This document shows, piece by piece, positions 23,593 to 32,591 of a stretch of 64,000 nt of DNA. The translations under genes were made by a program, and so were the position numbers. Numbering within the stretch: position 1 is the first letter of the stretch; the number at the start of each line of letters is the position of its first letter. Under the pieces are notes generated by a model. That model was not told the origin of the DNA, did not search any database, and saw only the letters and a list, made by a program, of their open reading frames with translations. Origin of the DNA: an uncultured Marvinbryantia sp. (GTDB lineage Bacteria; Bacillota; Clostridia; Lachnospirales; Lachnospiraceae); assembly GCF_905201705.1 (NCBI RefSeq), contig NZ_CAJKOX010000008.1, positions 67,817-131,816 on the forward strand. The letters are read 5' to 3'.

Positions 23593-24648
23593 ATGACAGA
23601 ATTCAGAAACGACGGCGACCGGGTAATTGATCCGGAGGAGCTGGCAAGAAACGAAAAGAAAAGAAAGAAGAACAAAAAGGCGAAAGGAGCGGCGAAGGTT
23701 GGCATTGCAGCAGCGGCTGCCGTGATACTGGTGGCGGTTTTCGCAGGCGATTCCTTTTATCAGATCGGTGAGGAGGAGCAGGCGGTCCTGGTGACGATGG
23801 GCAAGCCGAAGGCAGTGCCGGAGACCGGGCTGCATTTTAAGATTCCGCTGATCCAGTCAGTGCACAAGGTAAATACGACGATACAGGGCTTCCCGATCGG
23901 CTATGATATGGCGTCGAACAACAACGTCGAGGAAGAGAGTCTGATGATTACCTCGGACTACAACTTTATCAACGTGGACTTTTTCGTGGAGTATCGCATT
24001 ACGGAGCCGGTGCAGTATCTGTACGCGGCGGGCGAGCCGGAGGTTATCCTGAAAAACATTGCCCAGAGTGCGATCCGTACCGTGGTCGGCAGCTACCAGG
24101 TGGACGACGTGCTGACAACGGGAAAGAGTGAGATCCAGGCGAAGATCAAGGATCTGATCACGCAGAAGCTGGAGGAGCAGGACATCGGCATTCAGCTCGT
24201 GAACATTTCCATGCAGGATTCCGAGCCGCCGACAGCGGAGGTCATCCAGGCATTTAAGGCAGTGGAGAACGCGAAGCAGGGCAAAGAAACGGCGCTCAAC
24301 AATGCGAATAAGTATCGCAATGAGCAGCTTCCGGAGGCGGAGGCGCAGGCGGACCAGATCATCAAAGAAGCGGAGGCACAGAAGCAGACACGCATCAATG
24401 AGGCGGAAGCGCAGGTGGCGAGATTTAACGCCATGTACGAGGAATACCGCAAGAATCCGGTGGTTACAAAACAGCGTATGTTCTATGAGACGATGGAAGA
24501 GGTGCTGCCGGGCATGAAGGTCGTGATCGACAGCGGAAGCGGCGTGCAGAAGATCCTGCCGCTGGATTCCTTCACGGAGGAGACGGCGGATGAACAGACA
24601 GGCAGTGCACAGGCGCAGACAGAAGCTTCAGAGGAAGGAGGAAGATAA
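23593..24648 (+). CDS. hflK: HflK, membrane band-7/SPFH protein modulating FtsH
   Basis: This 351-residue protein has an N-terminal basic region, one membrane helix at about residues 37-55, an SPFH domain (EEEQAVLVTMGKPKAVPETGLHFKIPLI) and a coiled-coil tail rich in A, E and Q. ATG 23593 follows AGGAGG; the longer upstream frame has no support. It pairs with HflC two bases downstream. HflK/HflC form a large membrane assembly around the FtsH protease; no ftsH gene is in the window. The C-terminus is acidic and glutamine-rich. Confidence 0.92.
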   Translation: MTEFRNDGDRVIDPEELARNEKKRKKNKKAKGAAKVGIAAAAAVILVAVFAGDSFYQIGEEEQAVLVTMGKPKAVPETGLHFKIPLIQSVHKVNTTIQGFPIGYDMASNNNVEEESLMITSDYNFINVDFFVEYRITEPVQYLYAAGEPEVILKNIAQSAIRTVVGSYQVDDVLTTGKSEIQAKIKDLITQKLEEQDIGIQLVNISMQDSEPPTAEVIQAFKAVENAKQGKETALNNANKYRNEQLPEAEAQADQIIKEAEAQKQTRINEAEAQVARFNAMYEEYRKNPVVTKQRMFYETMEEVLPGMKVVIDSGSGVQKILPLDSFTEETADEQTGSAQAQTEASEEGGR

Positions 24649-24650
24649 TT

Positions 24651-25517
24651 ATGAAGAAAATTGGCATTATTGCAGCGGCGGGCGCGGTGCTGGCAGTCGT
24701 TCTGCTCGGTTCATCCATCGTGGTGACAGAAAAAGATGAATACAAGCTGATCCGTCAGTTTGGAAAGGTTGTAAGCGTAGTGGATGAGGAGGGCATCAGC
24801 TTTAAGGTGCCGTTTGTGCAGGAGGCGTCGACGCTGCCGAAAAAAATCCTTCTTTACGATCTGACGCCGTCGGACGTTATCACGAAGGAAAAGAAAACAA
24901 TGATCAGCGACAGCTACGTGCTCTGGCGCATCAGCGATCCTCTGAAATTTGCACAGTCGCTGAATTCTTCTATGACGAACGCCGAGAACCGTATCAACAC
25001 GGCGGTGTACAATGCAACGAAAAACACCATCGGCAGCCTGTCCCAGGACGAAGTCATCAGCGGGCGCGGCGGCAGGCTCTCCGAGGCGGTGATGGCGAGC
25101 GTCGGCGATAATCTGGCGCAGTACGGCATTGAGCTGCTGGAGTTCGATATGAAGCAGCTTGACCTGCCGGACGACAACAAGTCGTCGGTGTACGAGCGTA
25201 TGATCTCCGAGCGCAACAACATTGCGGCGACCTACACGGCGGAGGGAAATTCCGAGGCGAAGGTCATCCGCAACACGACGGACAAGGAGGTTGCAATCCA
25301 GATTTCCGATGCGAAGCGGCAGGGCGAGATCCTGGTCGCGGAGGGCGAGGCGGAGTACATGAGGATTCTGGCGGACGCCTACTCGGATGAGGACAAGACC
25401 GATTTCTATTCCTATGTGAGAAGTCTCGATGCACTGAAAGCCTCCATGACCGGGGAAAACAAAACGATTGTGCTGCCGGAGGATTCACCGATCGCGCAGG
25501 CGTTTACCGGAGAATAA
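24651..25517 (+). CDS. hflC: HflC, membrane band-7/SPFH protein modulating FtsH
   Basis: This 288-residue partner of HflK has an N-terminal membrane helix (about 5-24), an SPFH domain (TEKDEYKLIRQFGKVVSVVDE) and the HflC hallmark SERNNIAATYTAEGNSEAKVIRNTTD. The gene starts 2 bp after hflK, so both are made together. No terminator is seen before the cobalamin riboswitch promoter. Confidence 0.93.
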   Translation: MKKIGIIAAAGAVLAVVLLGSSIVVTEKDEYKLIRQFGKVVSVVDEEGISFKVPFVQEASTLPKKILLYDLTPSDVITKEKKTMISDSYVLWRISDPLKFAQSLNSSMTNAENRINTAVYNATKNTIGSLSQDEVISGRGGRLSEAVMASVGDNLAQYGIELLEFDMKQLDLPDDNKSSVYERMISERNNIAATYTAEGNSEAKVIRNTTDKEVAIQISDAKRQGEILVAEGEAEYMRILADAYSDEDKTDFYSYVRSLDALKASMTGENKTIVLPEDSPIAQAFTGE

Positions 25518-25549
25518 ATGAAAAAACATGAAAATCTTTTGCATTTTTC

Positions 25550-25578
25550 TGGACAAGTGAAAGATATTGGTCTATAAT
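25550..25578 (+). promoter_or_regulatory. Promoter of the riboswitch-controlled importer operon
   Basis: TGGACA (25550-25555) and TATAAT (25573-25578) are separated by 17 bp. Transcription would begin near 25585, just before the riboswitch. Confidence 0.75.
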
Positions 25579-25603
25579 GTATGACGTAAAATTAAATAAC
25601 ATT

Positions 25604-25785
25604 TGCTGGTTTGAAGCCAGCCGTTGCAAGTTCCGCAAGGATTAATAGAGAAACCGGTGAAAGTCCGGTACGATCCCGTCACTGTGATAGCGAGTCTGAG
25701 AGCATTTATGTCACTGGATTTTGATAAAGAAGATCTGGGAAGGCGCTTTTGGGCGATGAACTTAAGTCAGGAGAACTGCTTGCGA
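25604..25785 (+). promoter_or_regulatory. Cobalamin (adenosylcobalamin-class) riboswitch
   Basis: The conserved core is present in order: GATTAATAGAGAA, CCGGTGAAAGTCCGGT, ATCCCGTCACTGT, a GGGAAGGCG element and GTCAGGAGAACTGC. Closing strands TTGCAAG (25624) and CTTGCGA (25778) pair with one wobble. A strong terminator follows at 25848, 165 bp upstream of the first gene, so ligand binding should switch off the importer operon. Confidence 0.92.
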
Positions 25786-25847
25786 TTGTTTTTCGTTTGA
25801 TTCTTACGGTCGATAAGAAGCAGCAAGTATTTTGTATGTGAAATTGT

Positions 25848-25883
25848 GCCCGTATCAGTCTGTGATACGGGCTTCTTATTTTT
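25848..25883 (+). terminator. Riboswitch expression-platform terminator
   Basis: GCCCGTATCA (25848-25857) and TGATACGGGC (25863-25872) form a perfect 10-bp stem followed by TTCTTATTTTT. An intervening TTCTTA/TAAGAA hairpin at 25801-25819 may take part in the switch. The rest of the gap up to 26033 contains no further element I recognise. Confidence 0.85.
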
Positions 25884-26033
25884 GTGATTTTTCATGAAAA
25901 ATGGGCGGGAGGCGCAGGGCGCGTTCCGTTTGCATACAGAAAGCTACATAGTTACATGTTACGATGCCGCAGGGAGAAAGAACGATCCTGCGGCTGTTTT
26001 GTTTTAAACCGGAAGATGTAGGAAGGAGAAAAA

Positions 26034-26972
26034 ATGTCAAAGAAACAAATTGGAAAAAGGCTTCTGCAGATTCTGGTAGTTCTGATCGGCGTCAGTTTTT
26101 TCACCTTTGCGCTCACCTATCTTTCCCCTGGCGACCCGGCGGAGATCATGCTGACAGAATGCGGAAATCTGCCGACACCGGAGCTTCTGGAGCAGACCAG
26201 GCATGAGCTGGGACTTGACCAGCCGTTTCTGGTGCAGTACGGAAACTGGCTGAAGGGTGTCCTGACAGGCGATATGGGAACCTCCTATGCCTTTAAGATC
26301 CCGGTGGCGGAGAAGCTGATGAAGTGCTTCTGGCCGACAATGAAGCTGTCGTTGTTTGCGCTTCTTCTGATGATTGTATTTTCGATTCCCTGCGGGATCC
26401 TGTCGGCAGTCTATCAGAACAAATGGCCGGACTATCTGATACGCGGCATCACCTTTATGGGCGTATCCATCCCGAGCTTCTGGATCGGGCTTGTGCTTCT
26501 GAGCATTTTCGGCGTGCAGCTCCGCTGGGTGAATGTGGCGGGCGGCACGACAGACTTTAAGGCGATGATCCTGCCGGCGGTCACGCTGGCGATGTCCATG
26601 TCCTCCAAGTATACCCGGCAGGTGCGCAACGCAGTTCTGGAGGAGCTGCGGCAGGACTATGTGACAGGCGCAAGAATGAGAGGAATGAAAGAAAGTGTAA
26701 TTCTCTGGAAGCATGTGCTGCCAAATGCAATGCTGCCCATCGTTACCCTGCTGGGGCTTTCGCTGGGGTCTCTGCTTGGAGGTACGGCGGTCGTGGAGAT
26801 TATCTACAACTGGCCGGGTATGGGAAGCATGGCGATCAAAGCGATTTCCTGCCGCGATTATCCGATGGTACAGGGGTACGTGCTGGTAATTGCAATACTG
26901 TATATGGTGATTAACATTTTGGTTGATCTGTCCTATACCTGGCTCGACCCAAGAATCAAGGAGGTCAACTGA
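26034..26972 (+). CDS. ABC importer permease (NikB/DppB-like)
   Basis: This 312-residue permease of the nickel/dipeptide class has about six helices, begins with the typical GKRLLQILVVLIGVSFFTFAL, and contains YLSPGDPAE and the coupling loop RNAVLEELRQDYVTGARMRG. GGAAGGAGA precedes its ATG. It is the first gene after the cobalamin riboswitch and terminator, so its expression should rise when cobalamin is scarce. The transported substrate cannot be told from the permease alone. Confidence 0.92.
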   Translation: MSKKQIGKRLLQILVVLIGVSFFTFALTYLSPGDPAEIMLTECGNLPTPELLEQTRHELGLDQPFLVQYGNWLKGVLTGDMGTSYAFKIPVAEKLMKCFWPTMKLSLFALLLMIVFSIPCGILSAVYQNKWPDYLIRGITFMGVSIPSFWIGLVLLSIFGVQLRWVNVAGGTTDFKAMILPAVTLAMSMSSKYTRQVRNAVLEELRQDYVTGARMRGMKESVILWKHVLPNAMLPIVTLLGLSLGSLLGGTAVVEIIYNWPGMGSMAIKAISCRDYPMVQGYVLVIAILYMVINILVDLSYTWLDPRIKEVN

Positions 26973-26973
26973 C

Positions 26974-27801
26974 ATGAAAAAGAAGAACTTTTTTCTGGAG
27001 CATAAACAGTTTACCATTTTCTTTATTCTGGCGCTGGCAATCGCGGGCGTGGCGATTTTCGCTCCCTGGATCGCGCCGAAGGACCCGCTGGAAGCTGTTA
27101 TGACGGATTCTCTGAAGGCTCCCTGCAAGGAATATCCGCTGGGCGCCGATAAGCTGGGAAGAGATCTGCTCTCCAGGGTAATCTACGGCACCAGAACCTC
27201 TCTGGTATACACGCTGATTCTGGTGGCGACGATTTTTGTTACGGGAACGGTGCTGGGTATTATCGCGGGCTATTTCGGCGGCTGGATCGACCAGATCATC
27301 ATGCGCGTTGCCGATATGATGATTTCCTTTCCGGGAATGATCCTCGCAATCGCGATTGCCGGAATGCTGGGTGCGAGCCTCCGAAACGGCGTTATCGCCA
27401 TTACGGCGGTGAGCTGGCCCAAATATGCCCGTCTGGCGCGCAGTATGGTTTTAAAGCTGAAACGGAATCTGTACGTGGAGGCTGCTGTGGTAAACGGTAC
27501 CAGTACGGCAAAAATTTTGTGGAGGCACATCCTTCCCAACATGCTGACGACCATGACGGTGACAGCGGCGGCGGATATGGGAACGATGATGCTGGAGCTG
27601 GCATCGCTCTCCTTCCTCGGTTTTGGCGCGGTGGCGCCCACGCCGGAATGGGGACTGATGCTGAACGAAGGAAGAACCTATATGGCGAAAGCTCCGTGGC
27701 TGATGATCGCGCCCGGTATCGCTATTGTAATTGTAGTAGTTGTATTTAATATGCTCGGCGACAGCATCCGTGACATTCTGGACCCGAGACAGGAAAATTA
27801 G
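26974..27801 (+). CDS. ABC importer permease (NikC/DppC-like)
   Basis: This 275-residue partner permease has the DppC/NikC pattern: APWIAPKDPLEA, YPLGADKLGRDLLSRVIYGTR, and the coupling loop SMVLKLKRNLYVEAAVVNG. ATG 26974 follows AAGGAGG inside the previous gene's end. It forms the channel with the permease at 26034, and the binding protein gene starts 14 bp later. Confidence 0.92.
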   Translation: MKKKNFFLEHKQFTIFFILALAIAGVAIFAPWIAPKDPLEAVMTDSLKAPCKEYPLGADKLGRDLLSRVIYGTRTSLVYTLILVATIFVTGTVLGIIAGYFGGWIDQIIMRVADMMISFPGMILAIAIAGMLGASLRNGVIAITAVSWPKYARLARSMVLKLKRNLYVEAAVVNGTSTAKILWRHILPNMLTTMTVTAAADMGTMMLELASLSFLGFGAVAPTPEWGLMLNEGRTYMAKAPWLMIAPGIAIVIVVVVFNMLGDSIRDILDPRQEN

Positions 27802-27815
27802 AGGAGGAAGAACAA

Positions 27816-29360
27816 ATGAAGGTAAGAAAGATGAAAAAATTAGCGGCGGCAGTGGCAGTTGCCGCAGCCGTAATGGCGGCAGGGACGGCGGCTTCCGCGG
27901 CGGGAACCATGACGATCGGCGTGACCAGCTTTGCAGATACGCTGGAGCCGACGGAGCAGTACTTCAGCTGGGTAATTTCCCGTTACGGCGTCGGACAGGG
28001 TCTGACAAAATTTGATGCGGAGGGCAACATGGTTCCGTGTCTGGCGACAGAGTGGAGCAACAGCGAGGACGGAAAAACATGGACCTTCACCATCCGTGAA
28101 GGCGTAAAATTCTCCAACGGCAACGATATGACGCCGGAGCTGGTGAAGGCTTCCCTGGAGAGGACCTTTGAAATGTCCAACCGTGTGCCGGAATTCTTCG
28201 ATGTGGCAAGCGTTGAGGTGGATGGACAGAACCTGATTTTCAATCTGAACAGAGCAAACGCAAACATGGCAGGCTGCCTTGCGGACCCGCTGTTCCTGAT
28301 CATGGACACCAGCATTGACAATTCCAATATTGCCATGTCCGGTCCTGTCTGCACTGGTCCTTATGCTTTCCAGTCCTTCGACCCGGCGGGTGATACGGTT
28401 GTGGTGCGCAACGAGTATTACTGGGAAGGCGAGGTTCCGAACGACAGCGTGACGCTGCGCATCATCGGCGACCAGACGACCCGTTCGATGGCGCTTCAGT
28501 CCGGCGAGATCGACGTGGCATATAATCTGAAGACAGAAAACGTATTCGAATTTGACGGCAACGATGCCTACACCATCCAGTCTTTGGAATCCCTGCGCTC
28601 CACCTATGCATTTATGAACCAGAACGGTGCACTGGGCGATCTGGCACTCCGTCAGGCGCTGCTGCGCGGTCTTGACAAGGAAACCTACACAAGCGTACTT
28701 CTGGAGGGTGGCGCTACCCCGGCAAAGGCTCCGGTTCCGCCGACACTGGATTACGGTTATGACGAACTGAACGACGCCAATGCTTATGACCCGGAGGGCG
28801 CAAAGCAGCTTCTGGCGGACGCCGGTTACGTGGACAGCAATGGGGACGGCTATGTGGAGACGCCGGAGGGCGAGCCGCTGGAGCTGACCTTCGTATACTA
28901 TGACAGCCGTGCGGAGCTGGGCGTTTACGCGCAGGCGGCACAGGCGAGCCTGAAGGAAATCGGTATCAATATCAAGCTTGATTGTGTATCTTATGAAACG
29001 ATGCTTGACCGCCGCGATTCCGGACAGTATGATCTTCTGATCTGGAACGTGCTGGTTGCAAATACCGGTGACCCGGAGAACTATCTGCGTGAGAACTGGT
29101 ACAGCAGCTCTGCAAACAATACGGCGGGCTATGCGAACGCGGACGTTGACGCATGGCTGGATGAGCTGGCGGCGACAATGGATGCCGATGCCAGAAGGGA
29201 ACTGATCGTGAAGATACAGCAGGCGATTATGGACGACGCGGCAACCGTATTCTTCGGATATGAGAATACCTTCCTGATTTCCAAATCTTCTGTGGAAGGA
29301 CTGGTTATGTATCCGATGGATTACTACTGGGTAACGGCGGATATGAAAATGGCGGAATAA
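27816..29360 (+). CDS. ABC importer solute-binding protein, family 5 (NikA/OppA-like)
   Basis: This 514-residue protein has a signal peptide (KMKKLAAAVAVAAAVMAAG, ending ASAAG) and the family 5 fold: GLTKFDAEGNMVPCLATEW, KTWTFTIREGVKFSNG, GPYAFQSFDPAGDTVVVRN. It lacks a lipobox cysteine, so its anchoring is unclear. Family 5 proteins bind peptides, nickel or cobalt chelates, and other small ligands. The cobalamin riboswitch upstream argues for cobalt, a corrinoid or a precursor, but this is inference. Confidence 0.9.
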   Translation: MKVRKMKKLAAAVAVAAAVMAAGTAASAAGTMTIGVTSFADTLEPTEQYFSWVISRYGVGQGLTKFDAEGNMVPCLATEWSNSEDGKTWTFTIREGVKFSNGNDMTPELVKASLERTFEMSNRVPEFFDVASVEVDGQNLIFNLNRANANMAGCLADPLFLIMDTSIDNSNIAMSGPVCTGPYAFQSFDPAGDTVVVRNEYYWEGEVPNDSVTLRIIGDQTTRSMALQSGEIDVAYNLKTENVFEFDGNDAYTIQSLESLRSTYAFMNQNGALGDLALRQALLRGLDKETYTSVLLEGGATPAKAPVPPTLDYGYDELNDANAYDPEGAKQLLADAGYVDSNGDGYVETPEGEPLELTFVYYDSRAELGVYAQAAQASLKEIGINIKLDCVSYETMLDRRDSGQYDLLIWNVLVANTGDPENYLRENWYSSSANNTAGYANADVDAWLDELAATMDADARRELIVKIQQAIMDDAATVFFGYENTFLISKSSVEGLVMYPMDYYWVTADMKMAE

Positions 29361-29389
29361 ACGCGGCGCGCATCAAAGGAGCGGAAACT

Positions 29390-30178
29390 ATGCTGGAAAT
29401 TAAGGATTTGGCAGTTCAGTATGGGAAACAGCCGCCCACCATCGAGCATTTCAACCTTTCCATGAAGAAAGGGGAGATCATCAGCGTGGTGGGAGAGAGC
29501 GGAAGCGGAAAAACGACGGTTATCCGTGCGGTCCTCGGCGCACTTGCCGGGGGCGGCCGGGTGACGCAGGGCGATATTACGTTTCACGGGGAATCCCTTC
29601 TGAAGTATTCGAGAGAGGAATGGCGGAAGCTGCGCGGCACAAAGATGTCCATGATCTTCCAGGACTGCGGCGGGACATTGAATCCCATCCGCAAAATTGG
29701 CAGTCAGTATGTGGAATATATCTGTGCGCACAGCAATCAGTCGAAAAAAGAGGCGTGGAAGCTTGGAACTTCCATGCTGGAGAAAATGCGCCTGCCGGAG
29801 GCGGAAAACATTATGAACAGTTATCCGCACCAGCTTTCGGGCGGTATGCGGCAGCGCGTCGGCATCGCTATGGCAATGACCTTTGATCCGGAGCTGCTGC
29901 TGGCGGATGAGCCGACCAGCGCGCTGGACGTGACGACGCAGGCGCAGATCGTGCGGCAAATGATGGAGCTGCGGGAGAAATCGCAGACGGGCATTATCAT
30001 TGTTACCCACAACCTGGGTGTGGCGGCATATATGGCGGATAAGCTGATCGTTATGCAGTACGGCAAGGTAGTGGACGCGGGCACGCGCGATGAGGTGATG
30101 AATCACCCGACAAATGATTATACGAAGAGGCTGCTGGCGGCAGTACCGGAAATGGAGGGAGAACGGTTTGTTTCATGA
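29390..30178 (+). CDS. ABC importer ATPase (NikD/DppD-like)
   Basis: This 262-residue ATPase has Walker A GESGSGKTT, signature LSGGMRQR, Walker B LLLADEPTSALD and a switch histidine in IVTHNLG. It lacks the long C-terminal oligopeptide domain of many DppD proteins. A GAGCGG-type site precedes the ATG. Its end overlaps the likely TTG start of the next ATPase. Confidence 0.92.
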   Translation: MLEIKDLAVQYGKQPPTIEHFNLSMKKGEIISVVGESGSGKTTVIRAVLGALAGGGRVTQGDITFHGESLLKYSREEWRKLRGTKMSMIFQDCGGTLNPIRKIGSQYVEYICAHSNQSKKEAWKLGTSMLEKMRLPEAENIMNSYPHQLSGGMRQRVGIAMAMTFDPELLLADEPTSALDVTTQAQIVRQMMELREKSQTGIIIVTHNLGVAAYMADKLIVMQYGKVVDAGTRDEVMNHPTNDYTKRLLAAVPEMEGERFVS

Positions 30179-31154
30179 AGCAGATGTTGTGATGAAAGCA
30201 GAGCACATTGTAAAACAGTTTCCCGCCTCCCGCGGCCGGACGCTGACGGCGTGCAATGATGTGAATTTAACAGTGTATAAGGGAAAAACGCTCGGCATCG
30301 TGGGAGAGAGCGGCTGCGGAAAGTCCACCTTCGTGCGGATGGTGCTGTCGCTGGATGACCCGACGCAGGGAAAGATCCTCTATCATGACCGGGACATGGC
30401 AGCGATGACGAAGAAGGAGCGCTGGGAAAACCGGCAGAATATCCAGATGGTATTCCAGGACCCGCTGGCGTCCTTTAATCCCAAGATGAAGATTATTGAT
30501 ATTCTGACGGAGCCGCTGATGAATTTCGGAAAGCTGAAGCGGAGCCAGAAGGAGGAAAAGGCGCGCGAACTTCTGGAAATGGTGGAGCTGCCGGCGGACT
30601 TTATGTACCGCTATCCGCACAATATGAGCGGCGGACAGCGGCAGAGAGTCAGCATTGCACGCGCACTGTCGCTGGAGCCGGAGATTCTGGTGTGCGACGA
30701 GGCGACGTCGGCGCTGGACGTTTCCATCCAGAAAACGATTATTGAGCTGCTGGTGCGTCTGCAGAAAGAAAAAAATGTCAGCATGATTTTTATCTGTCAT
30801 GACCTGGCGCTGATTCAGTCGTTTGCGCATCAGATTGCCGTGATGTACCTGGGACATATTGTGGAGGTGATTCCGGGCGAGGATGTAGCGACGAAGACGG
30901 TGCATCCGTACACGCAGGCGCTGCTGGGCGCGCAGTTTTCCATCCACATGGACCCGAATAAAAAGATTGAGAGTATTGAGAGCGAGGCGCCAAGCCCGCT
31001 GGACGTTCCGAAGGGCTGTCCTTTTGCAGACCGCTGCGAACACTGCATGGAAAAATGCCGGTCGCAGAAGCCGGTGCTGCAGGAAATTGCGCCGGGGCAT
31101 GAGGCGGCGTGCCATTATGTGGCACAGCAGCAGGCGCACGCGGATGAGAAATAA
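30168..31154 (+). CDS. ABC importer ATPase (NikE/DppF-like)
   Basis: This ATPase of about 328 residues has Walker A GESGCGKST, signature MSGGQRQR, Walker B ILVCDEATSALD and a C-terminal oligopeptide-transporter domain with four cysteines (GCPFADRCEHCMEKC), which in relatives can hold an iron-sulfur cluster. The start is uncertain. TTG 30168 has GGAGGGAG six bases upstream and overlaps the previous gene by 11 bp; ATG 30192 begins at MKAEHIVKQF but has no ribosome binding site. I prefer 30168. Confidence 0.88.
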   Translation: MFHEADVVMKAEHIVKQFPASRGRTLTACNDVNLTVYKGKTLGIVGESGCGKSTFVRMVLSLDDPTQGKILYHDRDMAAMTKKERWENRQNIQMVFQDPLASFNPKMKIIDILTEPLMNFGKLKRSQKEEKARELLEMVELPADFMYRYPHNMSGGQRQRVSIARALSLEPEILVCDEATSALDVSIQKTIIELLVRLQKEKNVSMIFICHDLALIQSFAHQIAVMYLGHIVEVIPGEDVATKTVHPYTQALLGAQFSIHMDPNKKIESIESEAPSPLDVPKGCPFADRCEHCMEKCRSQKPVLQEIAPGHEAACHYVAQQQAHADEK

Positions 31155-31203
31155 TGGGGACTTTTGCCCCCGACATCATATTATAGATAGAAGGGCAGAC
31201 GAT

Positions 31204-32442
31204 ATGAGAAAAAGAAGGTTTGCGGTATTTGGGATCATGCTCTGCTTTATGCTTCTGTTCTGCGCGGGCGCGCAGGCGGAGGAAGCGCAGGAGGATGGCA
31301 CAGAGACGATGAAAATCGGCGTGGTCGTATATGACCCGGACAGCGCGGAAATGGGTATGTTCAGTAATTATTACCGTGATTATATCCAGGAGGGTTTCCC
31401 TGTGCAGTTTTTCTTCTCAGGAGCGGTTGCGACAGCGGAGGAGGAAAATCAGTTTATCGAAGCGGCAAAGGAGCAGGGAGCAGAGGGGATCATTTCCTTC
31501 TGCGGTTATGATCTGGAGAGCACACTGGCGGTGTGCGCGGAAAATGAGCTGTATTATGTACTCGGATCAGGTATTGTTACGGATGAGGCATTTGACGCGG
31601 TGAAGGATGATCCGTGGTTTCTCGGTTCGGTAGGACCGAACCCGGAGGAGGTGTACCAGACGGGTATTAATATGGCGGAGTATTTTCTGGAGAAGGGCGC
31701 GAAGTCTTACGTGATCATGACGGGCGGCGCGTCCAGGGGAAATGCCACTCACGCATCCCGTGTGGAGGCAATGCTGGAGACATTTTCCGAACAGGCGGGG
31801 CTTGTGCTGGACGGCGAGGCGGCAGAGCTTGCGGCGTCGGCGGAAAATACCACGCTGATGAGCGCGGACGGCAGCGTTTCGGTTACGCTGGTGCCGGACT
31901 ATACGGAAAACGGCGCCGGTCTTCAAAATCTGGAGGCGGCATTTGCGGCCGGGGACTGCGATGCGCTGCTGAGCGCTTTCCACGCGTCTACATATCTCGA
32001 TAAGATTGCAGAAAAGGAAGCGGCGCAGGAAAGGAATATTATGGTGGGTGCGATCGACAGCTTCACCGAGGCGAATTTTGAGGCGATAAAGGAGAAGGAT
32101 GCTTTTGGAAATGCGCCGATCGATTACGTGGAGGGCAAGTATGCTTCCATGGCGGGACCTGCCTTTGCAATGATGTACAATGCTGTTTCCGGGTACCCGG
32201 AGTCGAACTCGCAGGACGGCAAAGCGATCCGCCTGTATCAGGGCTTCTGGAAGGCACAGAGCCGCGAGGAATACATCGAGCTTTACGGCTACACCACCGG
32301 CATTTATGAGAACGCCTATAGCTGCGAGGATCTGATGCAGGTGATCAGGGTGTTCAGTGACGATGCGTCGCCGGAAGCGCTTAAGGAGCTGACAGAGGCG
32401 TACACCGTGGAGGATGTGAAGGCGAGGATTCTGGAAAGCTGA
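31204..32442 (+). CDS. Secreted type I periplasmic-binding-fold protein
   Basis: This 412-residue protein has a signal peptide (RKRRFAVFGIMLCFMLLFCA, cleavage after AQA) and a type I binding-protein pattern: MKIGVVVYDPDSAEMGMFSN, AAKEQGAEGIISFCGYD, then VGPNPEEVYQTGINMAEYFLEKGAK. It resembles sugar or LacI-type binding proteins rather than the family 5 protein earlier in the operon. Having two different binding proteins in one importer operon is odd: this one may be a sensor, a chaperone for a second ligand, or a partner of another importer. No permease of its own class is nearby. Confidence 0.75.
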   Translation: MRKRRFAVFGIMLCFMLLFCAGAQAEEAQEDGTETMKIGVVVYDPDSAEMGMFSNYYRDYIQEGFPVQFFFSGAVATAEEENQFIEAAKEQGAEGIISFCGYDLESTLAVCAENELYYVLGSGIVTDEAFDAVKDDPWFLGSVGPNPEEVYQTGINMAEYFLEKGAKSYVIMTGGASRGNATHASRVEAMLETFSEQAGLVLDGEAAELAASAENTTLMSADGSVSVTLVPDYTENGAGLQNLEAAFAAGDCDALLSAFHASTYLDKIAEKEAAQERNIMVGAIDSFTEANFEAIKEKDAFGNAPIDYVEGKYASMAGPAFAMMYNAVSGYPESNSQDGKAIRLYQGFWKAQSREEYIELYGYTTGIYENAYSCEDLMQVIRVFSDDASPEALKELTEAYTVEDVKARILES

Positions 32443-32454
32443 AAGTGAAGGAAG

Positions 32455-32481
32455 GTTACTGCGAACAGAGTGAACAGTAAC
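32455..32481. repeat. Copy 2 of the dispersed palindromic repeat
   Basis: GTTACTGC-GAACAGAGTGA-ACAGTAAC: the 8-base arms are complementary (one mismatch) around an 11-base centre. It lies 13 bp after a stop codon. Confidence 0.65.
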
Positions 32482-32537
32482 ATGTTGGTTAAGCGCGAAG
32501 GTCAGCTGAGAGTTGCTGGCGCGAGCGGAAAATGTAT

Positions 32538-32574
32538 GGGCGGCTGTGTCCGGGTGGATGCGGCCGCCTGTTTT
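32538..32574 (+). terminator. Terminator between the binding-protein and deacylase genes
   Basis: GGCGGC (32539-32544) pairs with GCCGCC (32563-32568), followed by TGTTTT. It precedes the deacylase ribosome binding site by only a few bases, so the last gene is either expressed by readthrough or attenuated. Confidence 0.65.
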
Positions 32575-32591
32575 AACATGGAGGAATGCAT